61,734 nucleotides of DNA from Neisseria polysaccharea ATCC 43768 (lineage in GTDB: Bacteria > Pseudomonadota > Gammaproteobacteria > Burkholderiales > Neisseriaceae), in NCBI GenBank assembly GCA_000176735.1, contig ADBE01000034.1, positions 1-61,734 of the forward strand. Direction: 5' to 3'. Below the pieces are notes generated by a model. It did no database searches, was not told the DNA's origin, and saw only the letters and a list, made by a program, of their open reading frames with translations. A program made the translations under genes and the position numbers. Shown here piece after piece: positions 9,846-18,479 of the stretch (its first letter is position 1; every line of letters begins with the position of its first letter).

Positions 9846-10775
9846 ATGGCAGACCACCAGCTGCAACCGTTTGAAAACGTAGAATTGGGCGAAAAGCAAG
9901 ACCAGCTCCAAGTATTTGAAAAAGCTGTTTTGGAACACGAAGGCAAAGGTTCTGCCGAAGATTCCGGCACTGCCCCGCTGCCCGAAAACTACCCCTACCG
10001 CAAACGTATGCGCCGCGCCGCCTACGAAGCCGAAAAAGCCAAACTGCAAATCGAATTGCTGAAAGTGCAAAGCTGGGTCAAAGATTCCGGCCAGCGCATC
10101 GTCAGCCTGTTTGAAGGCCGCGACGCGGCAGGCAAGGGCGGCACGATCAAACGCTTTATGGAACATTTAAACCCGCGCGGTGCGCGCGTGGTCGCTTTGG
10201 AAAAACCGACTACCACCGAACGCGGACAATGGTATTTCCAACGCTACATCCAAAACCTGCCGACTGCGGGCGAAATGGTATTCTTCGACCGCTCGTGGTA
10301 CAACCGCGCCGGCGTGGAACGTGTAATGGGCTTTTGCGAACCCAACGAATATATGCTCTTTATGCGCCAAACCCCCGAATTGGAACGTATGCTCGTTGCC
10401 AGCGGCATCCATCTGTTTAAATTCTGGTTCTCCGTATCCCGCGAAGAACAACTGCGCCGCTTCATCTCCCGCCGCGACGACCCCCTGAAACACTGGAAAC
10501 TCTCCCCCGTGGACATCCAGTCGCTCGACCGCTGGGACGACTACACCGAAGCGAAAAACGCCATGTTCTTCCACACCCACACCGGCGACGCGCCTTGGGT
10601 CATCATCCGTTCCGACGACAAAAAACGCGCCCGTTTGAACTGTATCCGCTACTTCCTGCACCAGTTGGATTACCCGGGCAAAGACGTGAAAGCCATCGGC
10701 AAAGTGGATGAAAAAATCGTCCTCGTCCCCGATACGCGCTACAAAGATAAAAACATCGACCTCGGTCATGACTGA
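9846..10775 (+). CDS. ppk2: Polyphosphate kinase 2 family protein
   Basis: PPK2 enzymes transfer phosphate between polyphosphate and nucleoside mono- or diphosphates in the cytoplasm. The 309 residues form a single PPK2 domain with the Walker A-like FEGRDAAGKGGTIKR (from about residue 90) and the lid/Walker B region FFDRSWYNRAGVERV (about 146). A strong ribosome site AAGGAGG precedes the ATG. It is divergent from pabBC and followed by a paired-DUS terminator. Which nucleotide it prefers cannot be told from sequence. Confidence 0.93.
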   Translation: MADHQLQPFENVELGEKQDQLQVFEKAVLEHEGKGSAEDSGTAPLPENYPYRKRMRRAAYEAEKAKLQIELLKVQSWVKDSGQRIVSLFEGRDAAGKGGTIKRFMEHLNPRGARVVALEKPTTTERGQWYFQRYIQNLPTAGEMVFFDRSWYNRAGVERVMGFCEPNEYMLFMRQTPELERMLVASGIHLFKFWFSVSREEQLRRFISRRDDPLKHWKLSPVDIQSLDRWDDYTEAKNAMFFHTHTGDAPWVIIRSDDKKRARLNCIRYFLHQLDYPGKDVKAIGKVDEKIVLVPDTRYKDKNIDLGHD

Positions 10776-10795
10776 TTGCCGGTGAAGCAATAAAA

Positions 10796-10831
10796 ATGCC
10801 GTCTGAACCTGAAATCGGGTTCAGACGGCAT
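10796..10831. terminator. Paired-DUS terminator between ppk2 and aldA
   Basis: ATGCCGTCTGAACC and GGTTCAGACGGCAT flank a short loop, with A's on the left and T's on the right. It can terminate both convergent genes. Confidence 0.85.
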
Positions 10832-10856
10832 TTTCTATCGGGGTTTTAAAGCGGCA

Positions 10857-12299
10857 TTAAATGTCGGTTTCCAGATAAACGACTTGGGTTTGCAGATATT
10901 CTTCCAAACCGTGTTTGCCGTCCGCGCCGCCGATGCCGGATTTTTTCCAACCGGCGTGGAAGCCCTGCATCGCTTCAAAGTTTTCACGGTTGATGTAGGT
11001 TTCGCCGAATTGCAGGCGGCGGGTAACGTAGAAGGCTTCGTTTAAATTAGTCGTATAAACAGAACTGGTCAGGCCAAACTCGCAATCGTTTGCCAAGGCG
11101 ATGACTTGGTCGAGCGTGTCGAAAGCGGAAACGGGCAGCACGGGGCCGAAGGTTTCTTCTTTCATAATGTCCATACTGTTGTCGGTGTCGGTCAGCAGGG
11201 TCGGCTCGAAGAAATAGCCGCGCCCTTCGGCGCGTTTGCCGCCGCAGACCAGTTTCGCACCTTGTTTGACTGCCCGTTCCACTTTTTCGGCAACGGCTTT
11301 GACGGCGCGCTCTTCAATCAGCGGGCCCATTTCCAGCGCGCCTGCTTCGGCTTCGGCAGGGTTGCCGTAGCGCACGCCTTTCATGGCGGCGGTCATTTTT
11401 TCAATGAACGCGTCTTTCAGGCTGCTGTGGACATAAACGCGCTCGGCGCAGTTGCAGATTTGACCGGTGTTGCCGACGCGCGAAGCCAAGATGGATTTCA
11501 CTGCCAAGTCCAAATCCGCGTCTTTCAAAACGATGGCGGGGGCTTTGCCGCCGAGTTCCAACGAAACTTTGGTGATGTTGGCGGAAGCGGCTTCCATCAC
11601 TTGGCGGCCTGCTTCGACGGAGCCGGTCAGGCTGACCATATCAACTTGCGGATGGGCAGACAAGGCATTGCCGATTTCCGCACCCGGACCGTTCACCACG
11701 TTGAACACGCCTGCGGGCAGTCCGACCGCATCGACGATTTCGGCGAAGATGTGGCAGTTGATCGGGGTTACGCTGCTGGGTTTGACGACGATAGTGTTGC
11801 CCGTTACCAAGGCGGGGCCCATTTTGCGGGCAATCAGGAAGAAGGGGAAGTTCCACGGCAAAATGCCGGCAATCACGCCCAGCGGACGTTTGAACAATAA
11901 AATGTTTTCGCGCGGGCGGTCGCTTTGGATGATTTCGCCTTCGTAACGGCGCGCCCATTCGGCTTGGTAATCGAGATAGTCGGCGGTGAACATGACTTCC
12001 ACGCGCGCCAAGTCTTTGGTTTTGCCGCCTTCGGCAACGATGGTGTCGGTCAGCTCGTCGGCGCGTTCGCGTATGCCTTGGGCGATTTTGCGCAAATACG
12101 CGCCGCGTTCGACCGCAGGCAGATGCTCCCAAGCCGGTTGCGCCGCACGCGCCGCCGCTACGGCGCGGTCAACGTCCGCCCTGCCGCCTTTGGGTTCGCG
12201 GGCGATGACCTCTTCGGTGGACGGGTTCAATACGTCGCGCCATTCGCCGTTGAAATCGTTTTCAAAGCGTCCGTTGATGTACATGGCCAATTGTTTCAT
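10857..12299 (-). CDS. aldA: Aldehyde dehydrogenase, lactaldehyde/glycolaldehyde type (AldA)
   Basis: This NAD-dependent enzyme oxidises small aldehydes such as lactaldehyde and glycolaldehyde. The 480 residues match E. coli AldA closely from memory, with AEWARRYEGEIIQSDRP and the C-terminal GETYINRENFEAMQGF. The catalytic Cys is in GQICNCAERVY (about residue 285) and the general base Glu in LELGGKAPAI (about 250). A promoter with TTGTAC and TAAACT lies upstream, then a Correia element. An AraC-type regulator is the next gene upstream on the same strand and may control it; that link is inference. Confidence 0.93.
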   Translation of the reverse strand: MKQLAMYINGRFENDFNGEWRDVLNPSTEEVIAREPKGGRADVDRAVAAARAAQPAWEHLPAVERGAYLRKIAQGIRERADELTDTIVAEGGKTKDLARVEVMFTADYLDYQAEWARRYEGEIIQSDRPRENILLFKRPLGVIAGILPWNFPFFLIARKMGPALVTGNTIVVKPSSVTPINCHIFAEIVDAVGLPAGVFNVVNGPGAEIGNALSAHPQVDMVSLTGSVEAGRQVMEAASANITKVSLELGGKAPAIVLKDADLDLAVKSILASRVGNTGQICNCAERVYVHSSLKDAFIEKMTAAMKGVRYGNPAEAEAGALEMGPLIEERAVKAVAEKVERAVKQGAKLVCGGKRAEGRGYFFEPTLLTDTDNSMDIMKEETFGPVLPVSAFDTLDQVIALANDCEFGLTSSVYTTNLNEAFYVTRRLQFGETYINRENFEAMQGFHAGWKKSGIGGADGKHGLEEYLQTQVVYLETDI

Positions 12300-12335
12300 T
12301 TCGGGTTCTCCAGTTTTGTAGTCAGATGTAGTTTT

Positions 12336-12364
12336 AGTTTATTCCCAAATAAATTACCGTACAA
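12336..12364 (-). promoter_or_regulatory. Probable aldA promoter
   Basis: On the minus strand, TTGTAC (12364-12359) and TAAACT (12341-12336) are 17 bases apart, about 40 bases before the aldA ATG. Confidence 0.45.
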
Positions 12365-12371
12365 GTTTTTT

Positions 12372-12526
12372 TATAGTGGATTAACAAAAATCAGGACAAG
12401 GCGACGAAGCCGTAGACAGTACAAATAGTACGGAACCGATTCACTTGGTGCTTCAGCACTTTAGAGAATCGTTCTCTTTGGGCTAAGGCGAGGCAACGCC
12501 GTACTGGTTTTTGTTAATCCACTATA
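12372..12526 (+). repeat. Correia element, full length (155 bp)
   Basis: It has TATAGTGGATTAAC at the left and GTTAATCCACTATA at the right as inverted ends. The internal block GATTCACTTGGTGCTTCAGC marks the full-length form, which carries the IHF-site region in published elements. It lies between aldA and the AraC gene and supplies the last codons and stop of the latter. Confidence 0.95.
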
Positions 12527-13476
12527 CACGCGGATTTCGGGTTTGAAATCAAATGCGGCTTACCGGTTTTCTTTTTGGTTTCCGCAGGCGTGCTGCCGAA
12601 ATATTGCCTGAATGCCTGAGTAAAGCTGGAAACGTGGCGGTAGCCGCATAAATATGCGGTTTCGCCTATGCTTTTCCCCCCGTTTTGCAACAGATAAAGC
12701 GCGTGTTGCATTTGTTTGTGGTGCAGCCACTCGCTTGCGGTAATGCCGAAATGGTCGCGCATACGGCGTTGCAGCGTCCTTTCGCTGATGTTCAGCGCGG
12801 CTGTCAGCCGGTTGACTTGGTGTGCGCCGCCGGCAAACGCGGCATTCAGGGTGCGGCTGAAGTCTTCAGACGGCATAGCGTCTGCTTCCGCCGTTTCTCC
12901 TGCCGCCGTCCCAATGCCGTCTGAAACCGTGTCCCACAAATCCGACAGCAGCCGCAAAACGTCTGCCTCGCGGCGCAATGTTTCGCCCAAATGCCCCCTT
13001 GGGGCAGGTTGCAGGCAAGATGCCGCCAAGCCGCGCAGATTTGGGGACAAATCCCATATTCTGACTGGTTCGCGGTAAAGTATGGGTGTAAAACCCGCAT
13101 ACTCCGGACGCAGCAGCCATTGCTCCATACCTTTAATTGTCATTTTGACCGTTTTGCCGCCGCGATAAAGATAGCGGCTGAACAGGACTTCTTCCCCGAC
13201 TGAAATCAGGATGACCTTGCCGCCGTCCGCATCGATTTGGAATCGGCTCCGGTTGATGCCGAAGTTCAAAGAGCCTTCCAGCAAAAGCACGAACGACACA
13301 TAAGGTTCGGCGAGGCGGCTGCTGCAAAAATCACACCGTGCCGTTACTGTGCCGCCGTGGATGGAAATGCCGTTGGACAAAGTATCGAAACGGTAGCTGC
13401 CCTCCACATAGCTGCCGCCGCCGCTTTTGACTAGATTGACGAACCGGCTGCTGTTCAAATGTTCTGCTTTTTCCAT
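12514..13476 (-). CDS. AraC-family transcriptional regulator
   Basis: The 320 residues comprise an N-terminal sensing domain of AraC-binding type (about 1-200) and a C-terminal pair of helix-turn-helix motifs (about 215-310): [20 protein letters not shown] and then [20 protein letters not shown]. The ligand is unknown. The last residues CIVD and the TAA stop are encoded by the end of the adjacent Correia element, so the original C-terminus has probably been replaced. It could regulate aldA downstream or the divergent mla operon. It is not the best match I recall for MpeR. Confidence 0.9.
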
Positions 13477-13649
13477 AGTTTTCTGATAAAGGTTATCATT
13501 TGAAAGATAACATTTTTCGCCACAGCAAACAATCCGCCGCCGCCGACGGCATTTTCACAACACCTGCCGCCCGTATGCCGTCTGAAAATTGCCCGTCTTC
13601 CCGATAAGCCTTAAAATACACGCCGTCAAACCTATCGTTTTGCCTGCAC

Positions 13650-14450
13650 ATGAGTCCCTTCCCTTTTATCGAAATGAAAGATGTCGCCTTTGCGTATGGC
13701 GACCGCCCGATTCTGAAGAACATCAATTTCAGTATTCCGCAAGGCAATTTTGCTGCCGTAATGGGCGGTTCGGGCAGCGGCAAAACCACGCTGATGCGTC
13801 TGATTACGGGTCAGATTCGTCCGCAGTCCGGGCAGGTTTTGATTGAAGGATGGGATTTGGCGGGCTTTTCGGCTGACGAGTTGTATGAACACCGCCGCCG
13901 TATGGGTGTGTTGTTCCAACACGGCGCACTGTTTACCGATTTGTCGGTATTCGACAATATCGCTTTCCCGATGCGCGAACTGACGCGCCTGCCGGAAGCG
14001 GTGATTCGGGATTTGGTTTTGTTGAAACTGAACGCGGTCGGGCTGCGCGGCGTGGAAAACCTGATGCCGTCCGAGTTGTCCGGTGGGATGTCGCGCCGCG
14101 TCGCGCTTGCCCGCACGATTGCGCTTGACCCCGAAATTATGTTGTACGACGAACCGTTTACCGGCCTTGATCCGATTTCCTTGGGCGTGATTGCCCACTT
14201 GATCAGCCGCGTCAACAAGGCTTTGCGTTCGACCAGTATTATGGTAACGCACGACATTGAAAAATCTTTGGAAATCGTCGATCAGGTGATTTTCTTGGCG
14301 CACGGAGAAATTATGTTTTCCGGCTCGCCGCAGGAAATGCGCGAACTGGATTCGCCTTGGGTGCGCCAGTTTGTCGGCGGGCTGGCAGACGGTCCCGTGG
14401 CATACCGTTATCCGGCGCAAACGTCGTTGCAGCAAGATTTGCTCGGGTAA
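13650..14450 (+). CDS. mlaF: MlaF, ATPase of the outer membrane lipid asymmetry ABC transporter
   Basis: MlaF is the cytoplasmic ATPase of the MlaFEDB complex, which moves phospholipids between the inner membrane and the periplasmic carrier MlaC. The 266 residues carry Walker A GGSGSGKTT (39-47), the signature LSGGMSRRVALART (about 142), Walker B IMLYDEPFTGLDP and the switch VTHD. It is the first gene of an operon with mlaE, mlaD, mlaC, mlaB and mlaA. The ATG at 13650 is the first in-frame start before the conserved PFIEMKDVAFAYG. The divergent AraC gene ends its upstream region. Confidence 0.95.
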   Translation: MSPFPFIEMKDVAFAYGDRPILKNINFSIPQGNFAAVMGGSGSGKTTLMRLITGQIRPQSGQVLIEGWDLAGFSADELYEHRRRMGVLFQHGALFTDLSVFDNIAFPMRELTRLPEAVIRDLVLLKLNAVGLRGVENLMPSELSGGMSRRVALARTIALDPEIMLYDEPFTGLDPISLGVIAHLISRVNKALRSTSIMVTHDIEKSLEIVDQVIFLAHGEIMFSGSPQEMRELDSPWVRQFVGGLADGPVAYRYPAQTSLQQDLLG

Positions 14451-14498
14451 ATTGAGCCGGTGCCGTCTGAAACCGTTGAACCTTACACATAGAAATTT

Positions 14499-15275
14499 AT
14501 GAACTTTATCCGTTCCGTCGGGGCGAAAACCCTCGGCCTTATTCAATCTCTCGGCAGTATCACGCTGTTTCTGCTGAATATTCTGGCGAAATCCGGTACG
14601 GCTTTCGTCCGTCCGCGCCTGAGCGTGCGCCAAGTGTATTTTGCCGGCGTGCTGTCGGTGCTGATTGTTGCCGTTTCGGGGCTGTTCGTCGGTATGGTTT
14701 TGGGTTTGCAGGGCTATACGCAGTTGTCGAAATTCAAATCCGCCGATATTTTGGGCTATATGGTCGCGGCTTCGCTGTTGCGCGAGCTGGGTCCGGTGTT
14801 GGCGGCGATTCTGTTTGCCAGCAGCGCGGGCGGTGCGATGACCAGCGAAATCGGTCTGATGAAAACGACCGAACAGCTCGAAGCGATGAACGTGATGGCG
14901 GTCAACCCCGTCGCCCGCGTGGTTGCGCCGCGCTTTTGGGCAGGCGTGTTTTCCATGCCGCTTTTGGCTTCGATTTTCAACGTGGCGGGCATTTTCGGTG
15001 CGTATTTGGTCGGTGTAACCTGGCTGGGCTTGGACAGCGGCATTTTCTGGTCGCAAATGCAGAACAACATCACGATCCATTACGATGTAATCAACGGTCT
15101 GATCAAATCCGCCGCGTTCGGCGTGGCGGTAACGCTGATTGCCGTGCATCAGGGCTTCCATTGCGTCCCGACTTCGGAAGGCATTTTGCGCGCCAGCACG
15201 CGCACGGTGGTTTCCTCCGCCCTGACGATTTTGGCGGTCGATTTTATATTGACCGCGTGGATGTTTACAGATTGA
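14499..15275 (+). CDS. mlaE: MlaE, permease of the Mla lipid transporter
   Basis: MlaE is the integral membrane subunit of MlaFEDB. The 258 residues have five or so membrane segments and the family motif region LLRELGPVLAAILFASSAGG followed by EIGLMKTTEQLEAMNVM, which contacts the ATPase. It starts 48 bases after mlaF with a single uptake sequence between them, and it precedes mlaD. Confidence 0.95.
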   Translation: MNFIRSVGAKTLGLIQSLGSITLFLLNILAKSGTAFVRPRLSVRQVYFAGVLSVLIVAVSGLFVGMVLGLQGYTQLSKFKSADILGYMVAASLLRELGPVLAAILFASSAGGAMTSEIGLMKTTEQLEAMNVMAVNPVARVVAPRFWAGVFSMPLLASIFNVAGIFGAYLVGVTWLGLDSGIFWSQMQNNITIHYDVINGLIKSAAFGVAVTLIAVHQGFHCVPTSEGILRASTRTVVSSALTILAVDFILTAWMFTD

Positions 15276-15325
15276 CGGGCCGTCTGAAGACGAAACGCGG
15301 AACATCGGATATTCAAGGAACTTTA

Positions 15326-15823
15326 ATGAAAAAGAATGTATTGGAATTTTGGGTCGGACTGTTCGTCCTGATCGGCGCGGCGGCGGTTGCCTTTCTCGCT
15401 TTCCGCGTGGCGGGCGGCGCGGCGTTCGGCAATTCCGGCAAGACTTATACCGTATATGCCGATTTCAGCGATATCGGCGGACTGAAGGCCAACGCGCCGA
15501 TCAAATCCGCAGGCGTATTGGTCGGACGCGTTGGTTCCATCGAGCTTGACCCGAAATCCTATCAGGCGAGGGTGCGCCTCGATTTGGACGGCAAATATCA
15601 GTTCAGCAGCGACGTTTCCGCGCAAATCCTGACTTCGGGACTTTTGGGCGAGCAGTACATCGGGCTGCAGCAGGGCGGCGACACGGAAAACCTTGCTGCC
15701 GGCGACACCATCTCCGTAACCAGTTCTGCAATGGTTCTGGAAAACCTTATCGGCAAATTCATGACGAGTTTTGCCGAGAAAAACGCGGCGGGCGGCAACG
15801 ATGCTGCAAAAACCGCCGAATAA
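15326..15823 (+). CDS. mlaD: MlaD, MCE-domain substrate-binding subunit
   Basis: The 165 residues hold one N-terminal membrane segment (about 7-27) and one MCE domain with the typical start YTVYADFSDIGGLKANAPIK and GVLVGRVGSIEL. MCE proteins form a hexameric ring in the periplasm through which lipids pass to MlaC. The ATG at 15326 follows AAGGAAC. Length is close to that of E. coli MlaD. Confidence 0.95.
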   Translation: MKKNVLEFWVGLFVLIGAAAVAFLAFRVAGGAAFGNSGKTYTVYADFSDIGGLKANAPIKSAGVLVGRVGSIELDPKSYQARVRLDLDGKYQFSSDVSAQILTSGLLGEQYIGLQQGGDTENLAAGDTISVTSSAMVLENLIGKFMTSFAEKNAAGGNDAAKTAE

Positions 15824-15859
15824 ACGTACAACACCATATTTATACTAGGACACTGAATC

Positions 15860-16450
15860 ATGAAAAAAACCTCCCTTATCGGCGCACTGTGCATCGGTAT
15901 TTTGAGCATCGGTATGGCGGTTGCCGCCCCTGCCGACGCAGTAAACCAAATCCGTCAAAACGCCACTCAAGTATTGAGTATCTTAAAAAGCAGCGATGCC
16001 GGCACCGCCCGCCAAAAAGCCGAAGCATACGCCGCCCCTTATTTCGATTTCCAACGCATGACCGCATTGGCGGTCGGCAACCCTTGGCGCACCGCGTCCG
16101 ACGCGCAAAAACAAGCGTTGGCCAAAGAATTTCAAACCCTGCTGATCCGCACTTATTCCGGCACGATGCTGAAATTCAAAAACGCGACCGTCAACGTCAA
16201 AGACAATCCCATCGTCAATAAAGGCGGCAAGGAAATCGTCGTCCGCGCCGAAGTCGGCATCCCCGGTCAGAAGCCCGTCAATATGGACTTCACCACCTAC
16301 CAAAGCGGCGGCAAATACCGTGCCTACAACGTCGCCATCGAAGGCGCGAGCCTGGTTACCGTGTACCGCAACCAATTCGGCGAAATCATCAAAGCGAAAG
16401 GCGTGGACGGACTGATTGCCGAGTTGAAGGCTAAAAACGGCAGCAAGTAA
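15860..16450 (+). CDS. mlaC: MlaC, periplasmic phospholipid shuttle
   Basis: MlaC carries phospholipids across the periplasm between the outer membrane MlaA complex and MlaFEDB. The 196 residues have a signal peptide ending near GMAVAAPA (about residue 22) and the Tol-Tol-Ttg2 domain with PYFDFQRMTALAVG and GLIAELKAKNGSK at the end. It is preceded by mlaD with a short gap and followed by a hairpin at 16459. Confidence 0.95.
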   Translation: MKKTSLIGALCIGILSIGMAVAAPADAVNQIRQNATQVLSILKSSDAGTARQKAEAYAAPYFDFQRMTALAVGNPWRTASDAQKQALAKEFQTLLIRTYSGTMLKFKNATVNVKDNPIVNKGGKEIVVRAEVGIPGQKPVNMDFTTYQSGGKYRAYNVAIEGASLVTVYRNQFGEIIKAKGVDGLIAELKAKNGSK

Positions 16451-16458
16451 TCCATAAG

Positions 16459-16486
16459 CCATGCCGCCAGTCTGAAGGCGGCATGG
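16459..16486. terminator. Hairpin between mlaC and mlaB
   Basis: CCATGCCGCC pairs perfectly with GGCGGCATGG around an eight-base loop, AGTCTGAA, followed by a T-rich stretch. It looks like a rearranged uptake-sequence stem. It probably lowers expression of the last two operon genes relative to the first four. Confidence 0.65.
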
Positions 16487-16506
16487 ATTTTTTCCTACCG
16501 AACACT

Positions 16507-16785
16507 ATGCATACAGAACTCAACAACGGAACACTGCACATCGGCGGCGACATCACTGTCAAAACCCTGACTAGGGACGCATTTGAGCGTTTCCGGCAAC
16601 AATGCCGTCTGAAAGAAACCATTGCCGTCGATTTCGGCGGTGTCAAACGTGCCGATTCCGCCTGCGTGTCGCTGCTGCTCGAAGTGCTGCGCGGCTGCAA
16701 AGGCAGCGTCAGGCTGACCGGCATTCCCGAATCCGTGCGTGCGCTGTCCGAACTGTACGAAATCAAAGACTGGTTGAAATCATGA
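16507..16785 (+). CDS. mlaB: MlaB, STAS-domain subunit of the Mla transporter
   Basis: MlaB is the small cytoplasmic STAS protein that binds MlaF and supports complex activity. From the ATG at 16507 it has 92 residues with the STAS core IAVDFGGVKRADSACVSLLL. An in-frame ATG at 16483 would add eight residues but lies inside the preceding hairpin, so I prefer 16507. Its stop overlaps the mlaA start (ATGA). A DNA uptake sequence is used as coding sequence (QCRLKE). Confidence 0.88.
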   Translation: MHTELNNGTLHIGGDITVKTLTRDAFERFRQQCRLKETIAVDFGGVKRADSACVSLLLEVLRGCKGSVRLTGIPESVRALSELYEIKDWLKS

Positions 16786-17609
16786 AAAAAACCGCCTACG
16801 CCGCCCTCCTGCTGATCGGGTTCGCTTCCGCCCCTGCATTTGCAGAAACCCGCCCCGCCGACCCGTATGAAGGCTACAACCGCGCCGTCAGCAGGTTTAA
16901 CGACCGGGCCGACCGCTACATTTTTGCCCCTGCCGCGCGCGGCTACCGCAAAGTTGCGCCGAAACCCGTCCGCGCCGGCGTGTCCAATTTTTTTAACAAC
17001 CTGCGCGACGTGGTCAGCTTCGGCAGCAATATCTTGCGCTTGGATATCAAACGCGCAAGCGAAGACCTTGTCCGTGTCGGCATCAACACCACTTTCGGTT
17101 TGGGCGGACTGATCGACATCGCCGGCGCGGGCGGCGTTCCCGACAATAAAAACACCTTGGGCGACACGTTTGCCTCGTGGGGATGGAAAAACAGCAATTA
17201 TTTCGTGCTGCCCGTCTTAGGGCCGTCCACCGTCCGCGACGCGCTCGGCACGGGCATTACCTCCGTTTACCCGCCCAAGAATATCGTCTTCCGCACCCCC
17301 GCCGGGCGTTGGGGCACGGCTGCCGCCTCCGCCGTCAGTACGCGCGAAGGCCTGCTCGATTTGACCGACAGTCTGGACGAAGCCGCCATCGACAAATACA
17401 GCTACACGCGCGACCTCTATATGAAAGTCCGTGCGCGGCAGACCGGTGCAACACCTGCTGAAGGTACGGAAGATAACATCGACATCGACGAATTGGTCGA
17501 AAGTTCCGAAACCGGTGCGGCGGAAACTGCCGTTCAAGAAGATTCCGTATCCGAAACACAGGCAGAAGCAGCAGGGGAAGCCGAAACGCAACTTGGAACA
17601 CAACCCTAA
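16782..17609 (+). CDS. mlaA: MlaA (VacJ), outer membrane component of the Mla system, without lipobox
   Basis: MlaA removes misplaced phospholipids from the outer leaflet and passes them to MlaC. The 275 residues contain the VacJ domain, DPYEGYNRAVSRFNDRADRY onward, with GLGGLIDIAGAGGVPDN. The signal peptide ends PAFAETRP without a Cys, whereas E. coli MlaA is a lipoprotein; here cleavage by signal peptidase I is expected. A C-terminal acidic tail from about residue 225 (repeated E, T, A, Q) extends beyond the family core. It overlaps mlaB by four bases and is the last gene of the operon; in E. coli mlaA is elsewhere. Confidence 0.95.
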   Translation: MKKTAYAALLLIGFASAPAFAETRPADPYEGYNRAVSRFNDRADRYIFAPAARGYRKVAPKPVRAGVSNFFNNLRDVVSFGSNILRLDIKRASEDLVRVGINTTFGLGGLIDIAGAGGVPDNKNTLGDTFASWGWKNSNYFVLPVLGPSTVRDALGTGITSVYPPKNIVFRTPAGRWGTAAASAVSTREGLLDLTDSLDEAAIDKYSYTRDLYMKVRARQTGATPAEGTEDNIDIDELVESSETGAAETAVQEDSVSETQAEAAGEAETQLGTQP

Positions 17610-17613
17610 AGCC

Positions 17614-17645
17614 ATGCCGTCTGAAAATCCGTGTTCAGACGGCAT
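17614..17645. terminator. Paired-DUS terminator of the mla operon
   Basis: ATGCCGTCTGAA and TTCAGACGGCAT flank an eight-base loop just after mlaA. Confidence 0.8.
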
Positions 17646-17733
17646 TCCCTTTCGTCGGAACGGACAGTCCGAAACCACAGATTGGGCTATAATCCCTTTT
17701 TTGCACATACCGCGCGACAGCAAAGGAAAAACC

Positions 17734-18096
17734 ATGTACGAAGTCAACCGCAGCGTATTCGTCCTCATCCCCTTAGAACCCTTCTGGAACTGGCTGCAAA
17801 CCCTGCCGGGCAACCACCTCGACGGACTGACCCTCGAAGACATCCAAGCCGATGCCAATTCCTACCTTGTCCGCCCGTGCGAAACTGCCGACGAAGTATG
17901 GGATGAAATCGAAGCGCGTTTCGAAGATATTTTCGCCGCCGAACTTGCCGACTGGTGCGAAGACGAGCGCGAGTGGCCCGCGCTCGATGCCGACATTTTC
18001 AACGAATGGTTCGACATCCAGCTTTCTACCGTCATCACCGACCTCGAACACGAACCGCTTGCCCGCGAAGCTTTCCAACCCATTAACCTGAACTGA
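17734..18096 (+). CDS. Conserved acidic hypothetical protein
   Basis: The 120 residues are rich in Asp and Glu with several Trp (FWNWLQ, DEVWDEIEARFEDIF, LADWCEDEREW). No signal peptide or membrane segment is seen, so it is probably cytoplasmic. I recognise no named domain. A TATAAT at 17688-17693 may be its promoter. Its TGA overlaps the ATG of the thioesterase by one base, and the two genes plus the TlpA-like gene form a tight three-gene operon. Confidence 0.8.
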   Translation: MYEVNRSVFVLIPLEPFWNWLQTLPGNHLDGLTLEDIQADANSYLVRPCETADEVWDEIEARFEDIFAAELADWCEDEREWPALDADIFNEWFDIQLSTVITDLEHEPLAREAFQPINLN

Positions 18097-18479
18097 TGAA
18101 GCTGACCGTCCGCAATTACCATCTCGACGGTTACGGCCATGTCAACAATGCGCGCTACCTCGAATTCCTCGAGGAAGCGCGTTGGGCGTTTTTCGAGGAG
18201 CGCGGACTGCTGCATGAATTGTCAAACCTCATGCTCATTGTTGCCCGCATCGATATCCGTTACAGCCGCCCCGCCGTCGAAGGCGACGTATTGCAGTTTT
18301 CATGCCGTCTGAAAACCCCCGGCACGCGCCGTATCGTATTGACCCAAACCATTACGCTGCCGAACGGAAAAACTGCAGCCGAAGCCGATATCACCCTGAT
18401 GCCGGTCAGCGCAAAAACACAGCGTACCGTCAGCCTCCCCGTTACACTCGCACACGCATTGGAAGACTTGTCCGAATGA
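18096..18479 (+). CDS. Hotdog-fold acyl-CoA thioesterase (YbgC/FadM type)
   Basis: The 127 residues match the 4HBT family that hydrolyses acyl-CoA thioesters: HLDGYGHVNNARYLEFLEEA carries the N-H-N-R-Y pattern of the active-site region. An uptake sequence is read in frame (SCRLKTPG). It overlaps the preceding gene by one base and the following gene by four (ATGA), so the three are translationally coupled. The substrate is not known. Confidence 0.85.
   Translation: MKLTVRNYHLDGYGHVNNARYLEFLEEARWAFFEERGLLHELSNLMLIVARIDIRYSRPAVEGDVLQFSCRLKTPGTRRIVLTQTITLPNGKTAAEADITLMPVSAKTQRTVSLPVTLAHALEDLSE

Noticed and set aside
13632-15305. A 557-codon open frame on the minus strand opposite mlaF and mlaE.
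   Set aside because: It is the reverse shadow of two well-identified ABC transporter genes, rich in Arg, Gln and His as such shadows are, with no ribosome site or known domain.
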